Both the position numbers and the translations under genes were made by a program. The notes under the pieces are model-generated. The model saw nothing but the letters and a program-made list of their open reading frames with translations. It did not search any database and was not told the origin of the DNA. This document shows, in pieces, positions 46,328 to 54,710 of a DNA stretch of 64,000 bases. Position 1 is the stretch's first letter. Each line of letters begins with the position of its first letter. This DNA is from Azotobacter salinestris (GTDB taxonomy: Bacteria > Pseudomonadota > Gammaproteobacteria > Pseudomonadales > Pseudomonadaceae), in NCBI RefSeq assembly GCF_009363155.1, contig NZ_CP045302.1, forward strand, positions 2,773,001 to 2,837,000, in the 5' to 3' direction.

Positions 46328-48529
46328 ATGACCCAAGCACCTATCACTCCTCCATGCATTCCGGAAATCGAAACGGCTGGCCAGGGGGGCAGCCATCCTG
46401 AAGCATTGATCCGGCTGGATGGTACGAACGCTACTTTATTGCTGATCCGTCGCCGGGAAGGGTTGCCGGAAATCGCGTATTGGGGGCGGCGCCTGCCGCA
46501 GGACATCGCGGAGGCCGAGATCTTCGCCGTGCGTGCCCCGGACAGCCCCAATAACGGGCCGGACCAGTGGCGCCCGTTGATCACGCTGCTCGATACGATC
46601 GGCAGCTGGAATTTCGATATGCCCGGCCTGATCGCGGCGCGTCCCGATGGAAGCGGCTGGACTGCGAATTTCGAGACCGAACAGGTTGCACGAGAGGGCC
46701 AGCGGCTTGTGGTGCGGGGGAAAGACAGCGTATCCGGGCTTGCGATAGAGCTGAATCTGGAACTCGGCCCCGATGACGTGCTGACCAGCCAGGCGCGGCT
46801 GAGCAATACCGGCACGCAGACCCTGCGGGTCGAGCGGCTTGTCTCGGGTACCTATCTGCTGCCCGAGTCGGTCGATACCGCGCATGTGCTGTCCGGCGAG
46901 TGGGGGAATGAATTCGGCATCGAGCCGATGAACCTGACCCGTGGCGGGATCGTGGTGGAGAGCCGCCGCAACCGCACGCACGACCACTTCCCCGGCATGC
47001 TGCTCTCGCCGGCCAACACTTCGGAGAACGCGGGCGAAGCCTGGGCCGTACAGCTTGGCTGGAGCGGCGGTCATCGTCTCTGCGTGGAGCGGATGGAGGA
47101 CGGACGCGTCCGTTTGTCGTGCGGCGAATATCTTTATTCGGGCGAGGGAGATCTCGCGCCTGGCGCCGAGCTGGTCACACCGGTTGCCTATGCCACCTAT
47201 TCGTCCGCCGGGTTTTCCGGATGCGCCCGGGCCTTCCAGGCCCATGCGCGTCGCCACGTCCTGCACTGGCCGGGCGGCAGGATGAAACCGCGCCCGGTCC
47301 TCTTGAACTCCTGGGAAGGGAGCGGGTTCGACCTGCATGAGGATCAACTGATGCGCCAGGTGGACGCGGCGGCCGCACTCGGCATCGAACGGTTCGTGCT
47401 GGATGACGGCTGGTTCGGGGCGCGACGCGATTGCGATGCCGGGCTTGGCGACTGGTTCTCGGCCGCTTCGGTCTTTCCGAATGGCCTGCGTCCACTGTCC
47501 GACAGGATTCACGGGCACGGCATGGAATTCGGGCTCTGGTACGAGCCGGAGATGGTCAATCCGGACAGCGACCTGTATCGCGCGCATCCGGACTGGGTGC
47601 TGCAGACGCGCGGCTACCCTCTGTGGACGTCCCGCAACCAGCTGGTGCTGGACATTTCGCGGCCCGAGGTCTCGAATTACCTGTTCGAGGCGATCTCGGA
47701 GCAGGTCGCCAGCGTGCGGATCGATTACATCAAGTGGGATTTCAATCGCGATCTGGTCGAGGCATCCGATGCACAAGGCCGCGCGGCCTACCGCCGCCAG
47801 GTCCTGGCGCTCTATGCGCTGTGGGAGCGGCTGCACAAGGCGCATCCCGACCTGGAGATCGAGAGCTGCGCATCCGGCGGCGGCCGCGCGGACTGGGGCG
47901 CGCTGGCACATACGCAGCGCGTCTGGACTTCGGACGACACCGACGCGCTGGAGCGTCTGGCGATCCAGGGCGCGGCATGGCATTTCCTGCCGCCGGAAGT
48001 GACGGGGTGCCATATCTCGGAGGTTCCGAACGGGATCACCGGCCGGACGACGACGCTGGATTTCCGGGCTTGCGTGGCCATTTTCGGGCATCTGGGGGTG
48101 GAGCTGGATCCGACGCACCTGCCCGCCGAGGAGTCCACGCGGCTCAAGGCGTGGATCGCGCTCCACAAGCGGCTGCGCGGCCTGCTCCATCACGGGCAGG
48201 CACAGTTCTGCACGGCGGACCCGGCCCGGGTCGTGCGCGGGGTCGTCTCCGACGATGCACGGTCGGGGGTCTTCCTGGTGGCCCAGCGCGACTGGGTTTC
48301 CGCCCGCAGGCCTTCGCCCATCAGGCTGAGCGGTCTCGACCCCGCGAAAACCTATCGCATCACGCTTCCTGAGCCGCAAAACTTGCCAGGGTACCGGCCG
48401 TCCGAGGCACAAAAGGCGATATTTTCCGGAAAAGTCCCGGTCAGCGGAGCGACGTTGATGGATGTCGGGGTTTTCCCGCCTTTCATGCCGCCATTGTCCG
48501 CCATGGTCGTGGAGTTGCAGGCCGTGTAG
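46328..48529 (+). CDS. GH36 alpha-galactosidase, RafA/AgaA type
   Basis: The protein has 733 residues, the RafA/AgaA size. A beta-sandwich N-domain precedes the barrel. Catalytic-site segments are LNSWEGSGFDLHEDQ, RFVLDDGWFGARRDCDAGLG, EFGLWYEPEMVNPDS, YIKWDFNRDLVE (nucleophile Asp), IESCASGGGRADWGAL and RVWTSDDTDALERL (acid/base Asp). It hydrolyses raffinose, melibiose and related alpha-galactosides in the cytoplasm by a mechanism unrelated to the GH4 enzyme. AGGA lies before the ATG. It is monocistronic, with an iclR-like promoter far upstream. Confidence 0.92.
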   Translation: MTQAPITPPCIPEIETAGQGGSHPEALIRLDGTNATLLLIRRREGLPEIAYWGRRLPQDIAEAEIFAVRAPDSPNNGPDQWRPLITLLDTIGSWNFDMPGLIAARPDGSGWTANFETEQVAREGQRLVVRGKDSVSGLAIELNLELGPDDVLTSQARLSNTGTQTLRVERLVSGTYLLPESVDTAHVLSGEWGNEFGIEPMNLTRGGIVVESRRNRTHDHFPGMLLSPANTSENAGEAWAVQLGWSGGHRLCVERMEDGRVRLSCGEYLYSGEGDLAPGAELVTPVAYATYSSAGFSGCARAFQAHARRHVLHWPGGRMKPRPVLLNSWEGSGFDLHEDQLMRQVDAAAALGIERFVLDDGWFGARRDCDAGLGDWFSAASVFPNGLRPLSDRIHGHGMEFGLWYEPEMVNPDSDLYRAHPDWVLQTRGYPLWTSRNQLVLDISRPEVSNYLFEAISEQVASVRIDYIKWDFNRDLVEASDAQGRAAYRRQVLALYALWERLHKAHPDLEIESCASGGGRADWGALAHTQRVWTSDDTDALERLAIQGAAWHFLPPEVTGCHISEVPNGITGRTTTLDFRACVAIFGHLGVELDPTHLPAEESTRLKAWIALHKRLRGLLHHGQAQFCTADPARVVRGVVSDDARSGVFLVAQRDWVSARRPSPIRLSGLDPAKTYRITLPEPQNLPGYRPSEAQKAIFSGKVPVSGATLMDVGVFPPFMPPLSAMVVELQAV

Positions 48530-48672
48530 GGTTTCGGTCTCGGGCCGGAACATGACGATGCGCAGCCGACAGCCGCTCTGATCGGTTGCGCACCCTGCGT
48601 TCCGGGATCCGGTCGGTTGCCGGAGGCACCAGATACCGTTTGCTGGAATTGGTTCGTCCTGGACGTTCCTTA

Positions 48673-48728
48673 GGGCCTGTTGACGTTTGACGCGGCAACG
48701 CGGCTCACGCCCAAACGTCAACAGGCCC
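48673..48728. repeat. 56-bp minimal MITE
   Basis: GGGCCTGTTGACGTTTG and its inverted copy CAAACGTCAACAGGCCC lie back to back around a short GC-rich centre (GACGCGGCAACGCGGC). TA flanks both sides (48671-48672, 48729-48730). It carries the same ends as the 279-bp element. Confidence 0.82.
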
Positions 48729-48853
48729 TAGTACCGGCAAGCTTTCCGTGGCCACGCCAGTGTTGCTTCTCGCGAACGTTATCAACGGAAACGAAGGGTT
48801 CTGGAGTTACCTCAACAGACCCTGATAGAGGCGCATCTCGACAAGTCGAATAA

Positions 48854-48891
48854 AAAGAGATTCATGCCATGACGGGTAATTCTGTGCTCTG
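48854..48891 (+). promoter_or_regulatory. 38-nt regulon motif, copy C
   Basis: It is nearly identical to copy B and ends 26 bases before the preferred AraC-family start at 48917. Such placement suits autoregulation. An ATG inside the motif (48869) is conserved with non-coding copy B, so it is unlikely to be the gene start. Confidence 0.68.
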
Positions 48892-48916
48892 CGATATGCG
48901 GGCGAGGGGGCCGGCC

Positions 48917-49801
48917 ATGAAGGTCATATCCCTGCCACGCGGCAGGCATCAGTTGCACACCATGCCGACCAATGCCGGCTATGACCGGGTACAGGACTGC
49001 ACCTACTGCTGGGATGGCCGTCGACGTGGCAACACGCCTTTCGCCATCGTGCAGCATACCCTGGCGGGGGAGGGCAACCTGCGCTTCGAGGGGCGTCACC
49101 ATCGACTGCGCGCCGGCGACACCATGCTGGTGCTGGTCCCGCACGACCATTGTTACTGGCTGGAGACCGGGGGTTCCTGGGAGTTCTTCTGGATCGCCAT
49201 GTACGGCAAGGAAGCTCTCCGCCTGCAACGGGCCTTGCTGGACGAGCGTGGTCCGGTATTGCGCCTGAGCGACAAGACCATCGAATGCCTGGCCGAAAAC
49301 GTCGATGCCCTGATCCGTTCGCCGGAGCTGACCGCCGGCCGGGCGTCGGCCCTGGCCTACGAGTCGCTCATGGCGCTGCACGACGACCTGCTTGTGCAGG
49401 ATGTCGCCTTGGATGCGACGCGAACGGGGGTGATCGCCTCCATCCAGAATCACATCCATGCCTGCCTGCGTTGCAAGCCCGATACCCTATCCCCGCAGAC
49501 GGAGGACGACGAACTGGATGTGGCGAGCCTGGCCCAGTTGGCCGGTCTGAGCCGTTCCCATTTTTCCCGGTTGTTCACCCGCACGGTGGGCATGTCCCCG
49601 GCGCAATATGTCCTGAATGAACGCATGAAACGCGCGGCCCACCTGCTCGAAGCGACCGACTTGTCGGTCAAGGCCATTGCGCTGTCGGTGGGCATCCACG
49701 ATCCGAACTACTTTTCGAAGCTGTTCCGCCACGCCTTCTCCCTGTCCCCCAGCGAGTTCCGCCTCAGCGGCCTGTACGTGAACAGCCGGGGCCGCCTCTG
49801 A
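48917..49801 (+). CDS. AraC-family transcriptional regulator
   Basis: From the ATG at 48917 (GAGGGGG six bases before) the protein has 294 residues. The N-terminal cupin-like domain reads FAIVQHTLAGEGNLRFEGRH and LVLVPHDHCYWLETGGSW, suited to sugar binding. The C-terminal double helix-turn-helix reads DVASLAQLAGLSRSHFSRLF and IALSVGIHDPNYFSKLFRHA. It sits between the GH36 gene and the maltoporin. The closeness of motif C suggests it binds the 38-nt motif and controls the alpha-galactoside genes, as RafR/MelR-type activators do; this is inferred. Confidence 0.88.
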   Translation: MKVISLPRGRHQLHTMPTNAGYDRVQDCTYCWDGRRRGNTPFAIVQHTLAGEGNLRFEGRHHRLRAGDTMLVLVPHDHCYWLETGGSWEFFWIAMYGKEALRLQRALLDERGPVLRLSDKTIECLAENVDALIRSPELTAGRASALAYESLMALHDDLLVQDVALDATRTGVIASIQNHIHACLRCKPDTLSPQTEDDELDVASLAQLAGLSRSHFSRLFTRTVGMSPAQYVLNERMKRAAHLLEATDLSVKAIALSVGIHDPNYFSKLFRHAFSLSPSEFRLSGLYVNSRGRL

Positions 49802-49864
49802 GCCGGGCGCCCCGTCGGCAGTGATCTTGCCCTGCACTCTTGGACACAGGGCAATCGCATGAAC

Positions 49865-49965
49865 GTGGAGCGAATTCATTCGCGACCCGCGCCATGGGTG
49901 CGGCAAATCGTTGAACCTCTACGCCCCACAGGCGGGGCGGTCGCGGATGAATCCGCTCCTGCAGG
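49865..49965. repeat. REP pair in inverted order (REPIN)
   Basis: GTGGAGCGAATTCATTCGCG (49865) and GGTCGCGGATGAATCCGCTC (49939) are inverted relatives of the classic Pseudomonas REP core (GGAGCGGATTCATCCGCG). They are about 50 bases apart with a GC-rich spacer. The remaining DNA from 49966 to 50195 holds no gene I can support. Confidence 0.7.
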
Positions 49966-50195
49966 GGCGTATGCATGCCGACATTTCGCTTCATGCGATT
50001 GCCCTGCCTTTTCACAGCCGCCCGGCGACCCCAGCGTCATCGATCCAACTCGATCACGACCTTGTGCTGGCTGATCGCCCAGACGGCTGGCGAGCCGTCT
50101 GGATTGCTGTCCGTGCGGCGGACGGAAAAATAGCGAACAAATGAATGTTCAATTTGATGCCACCGCCCCAGTAAGAAAGCTCGCTGCCAAGGACC

Positions 50196-51434
50196 CTATT
50201 TCCACCAGTACTCCACCTGCACGCCGAAGTTGCTGCCGTGGCGGTCGGTACCGAAGGCGCCGGTCTCGGACAGCGCGGAATCGGGGTTCATTTCGGTGGC
50301 CGCGCGCTGCGCCGCCTCGTTCCAGGTGGCGTAGGTGTAGTAGACGCGCAGCTCCGGCCGCGCCCAGAAGCCCGGACCGCCCGGCGACCAGGTCGGCGCG
50401 ATGCTGAACTTGGTCAGCTTGCGGGTGCCGTCGGTCGCCTTGATCTGGTCGTGGCCGATCTCGGCGCTCAGCTTGAACGTCTCGGTGAAGGCGTAGACCG
50501 GCCGCACGCCGAACGACAGCCAGCGCGAGTTGTCGCCATCGGGTCGGACGTCCTTCTGGTAGACCACCTGGAACTGGCCGCCGAAGCGCTCCGTGGTTTG
50601 CCAGTCGAAGTACTCGACCAGACGCCAGCTCTTGTTCTCCTTGTCCAGGTTAGAATCTCCGGTGTAGCCCAGGCCCGTGCCCGGCCCCTCGCCGTATTGC
50701 AGGGCGAAGGTGTTGTAGTTGCCGCCGAGAAAGCCTTCCTGCTTGTGCTGCACGGCCACCGACCAGCCGCTGTGTTTGTCGCTACCGCCTGCCTCCTGCA
50801 GATAACTGACCCCCAACTGCACCTCGCCACCCGGGTTGGTCTTGAAGCCGTCGACGTTGAAATCATGACGGGTAACGTAGGGGTCTTGGTTCTGGTTGTC
50901 CTTGCGCGAGAAGACGTAGCTGTAGCGCAGGTCGCCGATCGGCACTTCGTCGAAACCGAAACCGGTGGCGCTCTGGTTCCAGTAGTAGAGGTCGGTCATG
51001 TGGATGTCGTTCCGCTTGTAGTAGCGGCGCCCGACCCAGAAGTTGCCGCCGTTGAGCACCGCGGCGTTCTTCCATTCGACGAACATCTGCTGGATCCGCG
51101 AGAAGCCACCGCCATGCTCGTTGGAGTCCTTGAACTTCGGCTTGTGCCCGATGGGGTTGTAGAAGCCGCCCATGACCATGCCGGAGAGCGTCGACCCATC
51201 GGCAAGGGCGATATCGTGGTCCCAGGCCAGTTCGCTCCACTGCTCGCACTCGTTGCCGAGCCGGTATTTCGTGGGCGCGCCGGGCAACTGGAAGCAGGAT
51301 TGCGTACCGCCTTTGCTGTTGCCGCCAATCCCGAGGCGGTAATAGCCGCTGAAATTGACCGCCTGGGCCGTCAAGGGCAACACAAAAAAGGCGCACAAGG
51401 GGAAAAGTGCCTTTTTCACGGTAATTCTTTTCAT
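50196..51434 (-). CDS. lamB: Maltoporin-family porin (LamB type)
   Basis: From the Met at 51434 the protein has 412 residues. A signal peptide ends LPLTAQA near residue 24. The mature N-terminus VNFSGYYRLGIGGNSKGGTQ is close to the LamB start, including the CFQLPGAPTKYRLGNECE segment with the LamB Cys pair. The family's FWVGRRYYKRNDIHMTDLYY is present, and the barrel ends FGVQVEYWWK, as in LamB. It admits maltodextrin-like sugars, or here alpha-galactosides. An upstream Met at 51557 gives an implausible leader. Confidence 0.92.
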   Translation of the reverse strand: MKRITVKKALFPLCAFFVLPLTAQAVNFSGYYRLGIGGNSKGGTQSCFQLPGAPTKYRLGNECEQWSELAWDHDIALADGSTLSGMVMGGFYNPIGHKPKFKDSNEHGGGFSRIQQMFVEWKNAAVLNGGNFWVGRRYYKRNDIHMTDLYYWNQSATGFGFDEVPIGDLRYSYVFSRKDNQNQDPYVTRHDFNVDGFKTNPGGEVQLGVSYLQEAGGSDKHSGWSVAVQHKQEGFLGGNYNTFALQYGEGPGTGLGYTGDSNLDKENKSWRLVEYFDWQTTERFGGQFQVVYQKDVRPDGDNSRWLSFGVRPVYAFTETFKLSAEIGHDQIKATDGTRKLTKFSIAPTWSPGGPGFWARPELRVYYTYATWNEAAQRAATEMNPDSALSETGAFGTDRHGSNFGVQVEYWWK

Positions 51435-51896
51435 ATCCGCTCCGATTCTTGTTGTTTTCTGGTCGGTAAAGCCCTGTACCCAGGGCTGTCGCCGGTTACC
51501 GCCAGGAATTCGCACTCGTCCAGACAGCGCTGTCTTCGCAGCCGTCATGGCACGCACAGGCTCCAGCAGGGCTATCCGGTCGTGGGTGATGAAGGGCTTT
51601 TACCCTCGCCCGCGCGTCTTCGCAGGTGGTCAGAAGCCAGGCGTGGGCAAGGGGCAGCGTGCCGGCGTGGAGGAACGCATCCGCACGGCGTCGCTCGGGC
51701 GGGCGCAGATAGCCAGGGCACGGACAAGGGAGGAGAAGCGAGAGAATTCCGAAGACAAGGATGGGCAATACAGCATGTCAGTGAACCTTCTTATATTTAT
51801 TCGAAGCCCTGAGGGGGTATTCCTCAGGCTTATTTCAAGGTAGAGCCGGACCAGCTCGGTCGACCGACGGGGCTCAGCGGCTGCAGCAGCGGCGCT
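51435..51896. other. Intergenic DNA, no gene recognised
   Basis: Short GC-rich frames exist on both strands but none has a ribosome site or protein-like composition. The DNA next to 51434 should hold the porin promoter. I see no hairpin with a T-tract. Confidence 0.4.
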
Positions 51897-51989
51897 TCAG
51901 GAGCGACTCCGCGCTATAGGCGCCTTGCCCTGCAGCGCTTCCTCGATGCGCAGCAGCTGGTTGTACTGGCCAACCCGGTCCGATTTCCC
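51897..51989 (-). pseudogene. Enolase 3'-end fragment
   Basis: Thirty codons read GKSDRVGQYNQLLRIEEALQ and GKAPIARSRS before a stop. This is the C-terminal tail of enolase (family form SDRxAKYNQLLRIEExLG). The rest of the gene is absent; it is joined to a fragment of iclR on its upstream side. Confidence 0.8.
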
Positions 51990-51994
51990 TTCTT

Positions 51995-52060
51995 GATCGC
52001 AGCCAGTCTGCGGAACAGCGCCTGGGCGCCCGGGGGAATGCTGTTGCCATGTCCTGGCAT
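51995..52060 (-). pseudogene. Inverted duplicate of the iclR 5' end
   Basis: ATG at 52060 opens MPGHGNSIPPGAQALFRRLA, nearly the same as the start of the intact iclR at 52275 (NSIPPGAQALFRGLA). The match includes the upstream GAGGCTTTC and operator. After about 22 codons the sequence switches to the enolase tail. Confidence 0.85.
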
Positions 52061-52103
52061 GAAAGCCTCGGGTGGATAAAACCTTAAACCAGCCATCAAC
52101 ATG

Positions 52104-52252
52104 TTTCAATATGTGAGATAAAATCCCATATATTGGGATATGGCATTCGGTTTTGCCCAGCGCCTCGACTATCCATTGACGTGTCTTTCAGATTTCCCAA
52201 AATATGGGATACACTCTCACATATTGAAATGATCAAAAATCCGGTTTAGTGT
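52104..52252. promoter_or_regulatory. Two inverted copies of the iclR operator, with promoter
   Basis: The left arm holds TTTCAATATGTGAGA (52104-52118) and ATCCC-N7-GGGAT (52123-52139). The right arm holds TCCC-N7-GGGAT (to 52210) and TCTCACATATTGAAA (52215-52229), the exact inverse of the left 15-mer. AATCCGGTTTAGTGT (52238-52252) then leads to the iclR ribosome site. The right copy is the working promoter; the left belongs to the inverted duplication. Confidence 0.75.
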
Positions 52253-52274
52253 TTTCCCCATCAGGAGGCTTTCC

Positions 52275-53060
52275 ATGCCCGAACACGACAACAGCATTCC
52301 CCCGGGCGCCCAGGCGCTGTTCCGCGGCCTGGCCGTGATCGACGCGGTGGCCCAGGGCGACACCAGTCTGCCGGCGATCGGCGCGCGGATCGGCTGCACC
52401 CGCAGCACCACGCACCGTCTGGCCGCGGCGCTGGTGCAGGCCGGCTATCTGCGCAGCACCCCGAACGGCTACCTGCTCGGCGCGCGGCTGATCGAGCTGG
52501 GCTTCAAGGCCCGCGAGCAGCTGCCCCTGGTCAAGCTCGCCCAGCCCCATCTGGAGCGTCTGTCGCAGCTGACTCAGGACACCATCCACCTCGGCGTGCG
52601 CGAGGGCGGCGACGTGCTCTACATCGAGAAGTTGCCCGGTACCCGAGGCCTGGAAATGCGCTCGCGGGTCGGCCTGCGCATGCCGCTGGCCCTCACCGGG
52701 GTCGGCAAGGCGCTGATGCTCGACCTGGACGAGGCCGCGTGGCACGCGCTGTACGAGGAAGGCTTGGCGCGCCGCGCCGGCCAGCCGGGGCTGCGCGAGC
52801 AGTTCACGCCCTGGGACGAGTACCGCGTGCAGATGCGCGAGTACGCCGCCGCCGGCAGCAGCTTCGACCTCGAGGAAAACGAACTGGGCGTGCGCTGCGT
52901 GGCGGCGCCGATCCGCGATGCCGGCGGCGCCATCGTCGCTGCGCTCAGCGTGACCGGTGCCATTCCCTTCATGCCGGAGGCGCGCCTGCGCGACCTGCGA
53001 CCCGAGGCGATCGCCTGCGCCCGGGCCATCTCCCACGAACTGGGTTGGAGCCAACCATGA
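52275..53060 (+). CDS. IclR-family regulator of the galactonate operon
   Basis: The protein has 261 residues; AGGAGG stands six bases before the ATG. A winged helix (about 15-75: AVAQGDTSLPAIGARIGCTR, STTHRLAAALVQAGYL) is followed by an effector domain (DTIHLGVREGGDVLYIEKLP, RCVAAPIRDAGGAIVAALSV). Its stop overlaps the dgoK start (ATGA), so it is co-transcribed with the genes it probably controls. E. coli uses a GntR-type DgoR for this job, so this is a different regulator type. 2-Keto-3-deoxygalactonate or galactonate is the likely signal. Confidence 0.88.
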   Translation: MPEHDNSIPPGAQALFRGLAVIDAVAQGDTSLPAIGARIGCTRSTTHRLAAALVQAGYLRSTPNGYLLGARLIELGFKAREQLPLVKLAQPHLERLSQLTQDTIHLGVREGGDVLYIEKLPGTRGLEMRSRVGLRMPLALTGVGKALMLDLDEAAWHALYEEGLARRAGQPGLREQFTPWDEYRVQMREYAAAGSSFDLEENELGVRCVAAPIRDAGGAIVAALSVTGAIPFMPEARLRDLRPEAIACARAISHELGWSQP

Positions 53061-54022
53061 GCGACTCCGAAATTCCGCGTCTGATCGGCCTCGACTGGGG
53101 CACCTCCTCGCTGCGCGCCTACCTGCTGGGCGAGGGCGGCCGCGTGCTGGACCGCCGCGCCGAGCCCTGGGGCATCCAGCATGTGCCGGACGGCGACTTC
53201 GCCCGCGCCTTCGCCGCCCTGACCGGCGACTGGCGCGCCCGCTGGCCCGGCCTGCCGGCGCTGGCCGCCGGCATGATCGGCAGCGCCCAGGGCTGGCAGG
53301 AGGTGCCCTACGTGGAGTGCCCGGCCGATGCCGCGCGACTGGTCGGCGGCCTGCGGCGGATCGACAGCGGCGACGGCGGCAGCCTGCACCTGGTGCCCGG
53401 GGTGCTGGACGCCGGCGCACTGCCGAACGTCCTGCGCGGCGAGGAAACCCAGGTGTTCGGCGCCCTGCAGCTGGCCCCGGAACTGTCCGCCAGGGCCCTG
53501 CTGGTGCTGCCGGGCACCCACTCGAAATGGGCGGCCGTCGAAGACAGCGCTATCCGCCATTTCTCCACGTATATGACCGGTGAGCTGTTCGCCGTGCTGC
53601 GCGACCACTCGATCCTCGGCCGGCCGGCCCGGGCGCAGGGCAGCCGGCCGGCGCCGGACGCCTTCGCCCGCGGTCTCGAACTGGCCCGCGAGGGTGCCGT
53701 CGCCGGCCGCCTGTTCAGCGCCCGCAGCCTGGTGCTGACCGGCCGCCTGGCCGCCGAAGAAAGCCTCGACTACCTCTCCGGCCTGCTGATCGGCGAGGAG
53801 CTGCGCTGCGCCCTCGCCAGCCTCGACGGCGCCTGCCCGCCGCTGGTGCTGATCGGTGACGGGGCGCTGTGCCGGCGCTACCGCGAGGCCCTGCGACAGT
53901 TCGGCGTGGAGGACGTGCGCCTCCTCGAGGAGTCCGGCAGCGCCGGGCTCTGGCGGATCGCCGAGGCCGCCGGCCTGCTCGCCACCCCCGCCATCCCCAC
54001 CTGGAGTACCGACTATGTTTGA
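53057..54022 (+). CDS. dgoK: 2-Dehydro-3-deoxygalactonokinase
   Basis: The protein has 321 residues, slightly longer than E. coli DgoK. The ATP/sugar kinase fold starts RLIGLDWGTSSLRAYLLGEG. GMIGSAQGWQEVPYVECPAD, RGEETQVFGALQLAPEL and LLVLPGTHSKWAAVEDSAI are DgoK family segments. It phosphorylates 2-keto-3-deoxygalactonate. It overlaps iclR by 4 bases and dgoA by 8, so translation of the three is coupled. Confidence 0.94.
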   Translation: MSDSEIPRLIGLDWGTSSLRAYLLGEGGRVLDRRAEPWGIQHVPDGDFARAFAALTGDWRARWPGLPALAAGMIGSAQGWQEVPYVECPADAARLVGGLRRIDSGDGGSLHLVPGVLDAGALPNVLRGEETQVFGALQLAPELSARALLVLPGTHSKWAAVEDSAIRHFSTYMTGELFAVLRDHSILGRPARAQGSRPAPDAFARGLELAREGAVAGRLFSARSLVLTGRLAAEESLDYLSGLLIGEELRCALASLDGACPPLVLIGDGALCRRYREALRQFGVEDVRLLEESGSAGLWRIAEAAGLLATPAIPTWSTDYV

Positions 54023-54638
54023 CGCCTGCATGCGCCAGCTGCCGCTGGTGGCCATCCTCCGCGGCATCACCCCCGAGGAGATCCTGCCGGTCGGGCAGGC
54101 CCTGTATGACGCCGGCTTTCGCCTGATCGAGGTCCCCCTGAACTCGCCGCAACCGCTGGAGAGCATCCGCCGGCTGGCCGCCGCGCTGGGCGAGCGCTGT
54201 CTGGTCGGCGCCGGCACCGTGCTCGAGGTGGCCCAGATCGAGGCGGTTGCCGCTGCCGGCGGCCGGCTGATCGTGATGCCGCACAGCGATGCGCGGCTGA
54301 TCCGTGCGGCCAAGGCCGCCGGGCTGTTCTGCGCCCCCGGCGTGGCCACCCCGACCGAGGGCTTCGCCGCGCGGGAGGCCGGCGCCGACGCGCTCAAGCT
54401 GTTCCCCGCCGAGCAGTTCGGCCCGGCGGTGGTCAAGGCCTGGCGCGCGGTGTTCGCCCGCGACATCGTCCTGCTGCCGGTCGGCGGCATCGCTCCGGAC
54501 AGCCTGCAGCCCTACCTCGACGCCGGCGCCAGCGGTTTCGGCCTGGGCTCGGCGCTGTACCAGCCGGGCCTGGGCGCCGCCGAGGTCGGGCAGCGGGCTG
54601 CGGCCTTCGTCGCCGCCTGGCGGCAGACGCAGGCCTGA
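54015..54638 (+). CDS. dgoA: 2-Dehydro-3-deoxy-6-phosphogalactonate aldolase
   Basis: The protein has 207 residues. LVAILRGITPEEILPVGQAL, GFRLIEVPLNSPQPLESIRR (catalytic Glu), LVGAGTVLEVAQIEAV and ALKLFPAEQFGPAVVKAWRA (Schiff-base Lys in ALKLFPAE) mark a KDPG/KDPGal aldolase. VPLNSP, where KDPG aldolases have TLRT, favours the galactonate form. It yields pyruvate and glyceraldehyde-3-phosphate. Confidence 0.94.
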   Translation: MFDACMRQLPLVAILRGITPEEILPVGQALYDAGFRLIEVPLNSPQPLESIRRLAAALGERCLVGAGTVLEVAQIEAVAAAGGRLIVMPHSDARLIRAAKAAGLFCAPGVATPTEGFAAREAGADALKLFPAEQFGPAVVKAWRAVFARDIVLLPVGGIAPDSLQPYLDAGASGFGLGSALYQPGLGAAEVGQRAAAFVAAWRQTQA

Positions 54639-54710
54639 AGCGATACCTCATACCCGGAATTTCCCGATCCCCCGGCAGGCCTGGCCTGCCCGCACAACAA
54701 GAGGCAAGTC

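Noticed and set aside
48869..49801. AraC-family gene starting at 48869
   Set aside because: The first codons would lie inside the 38-nt motif, which is also present at non-coding places. The Met at 48917 has a much better ribosome site.
50040..50150. A minus-strand tail reading SVRRTDSNPDGSPAVWAISQ, considered as a gene remnant
   Set aside because: It is only about 35 codons and I cannot match it to a family with confidence, so it is not listed as a feature.
51496..51768. 90-codon minus-strand frame between the porin and enolase fragment
   Set aside because: Its composition (Pro, Arg, Ala, Cys) is irregular and there is no ribosome site; chance opening in GC-rich DNA is more likely.
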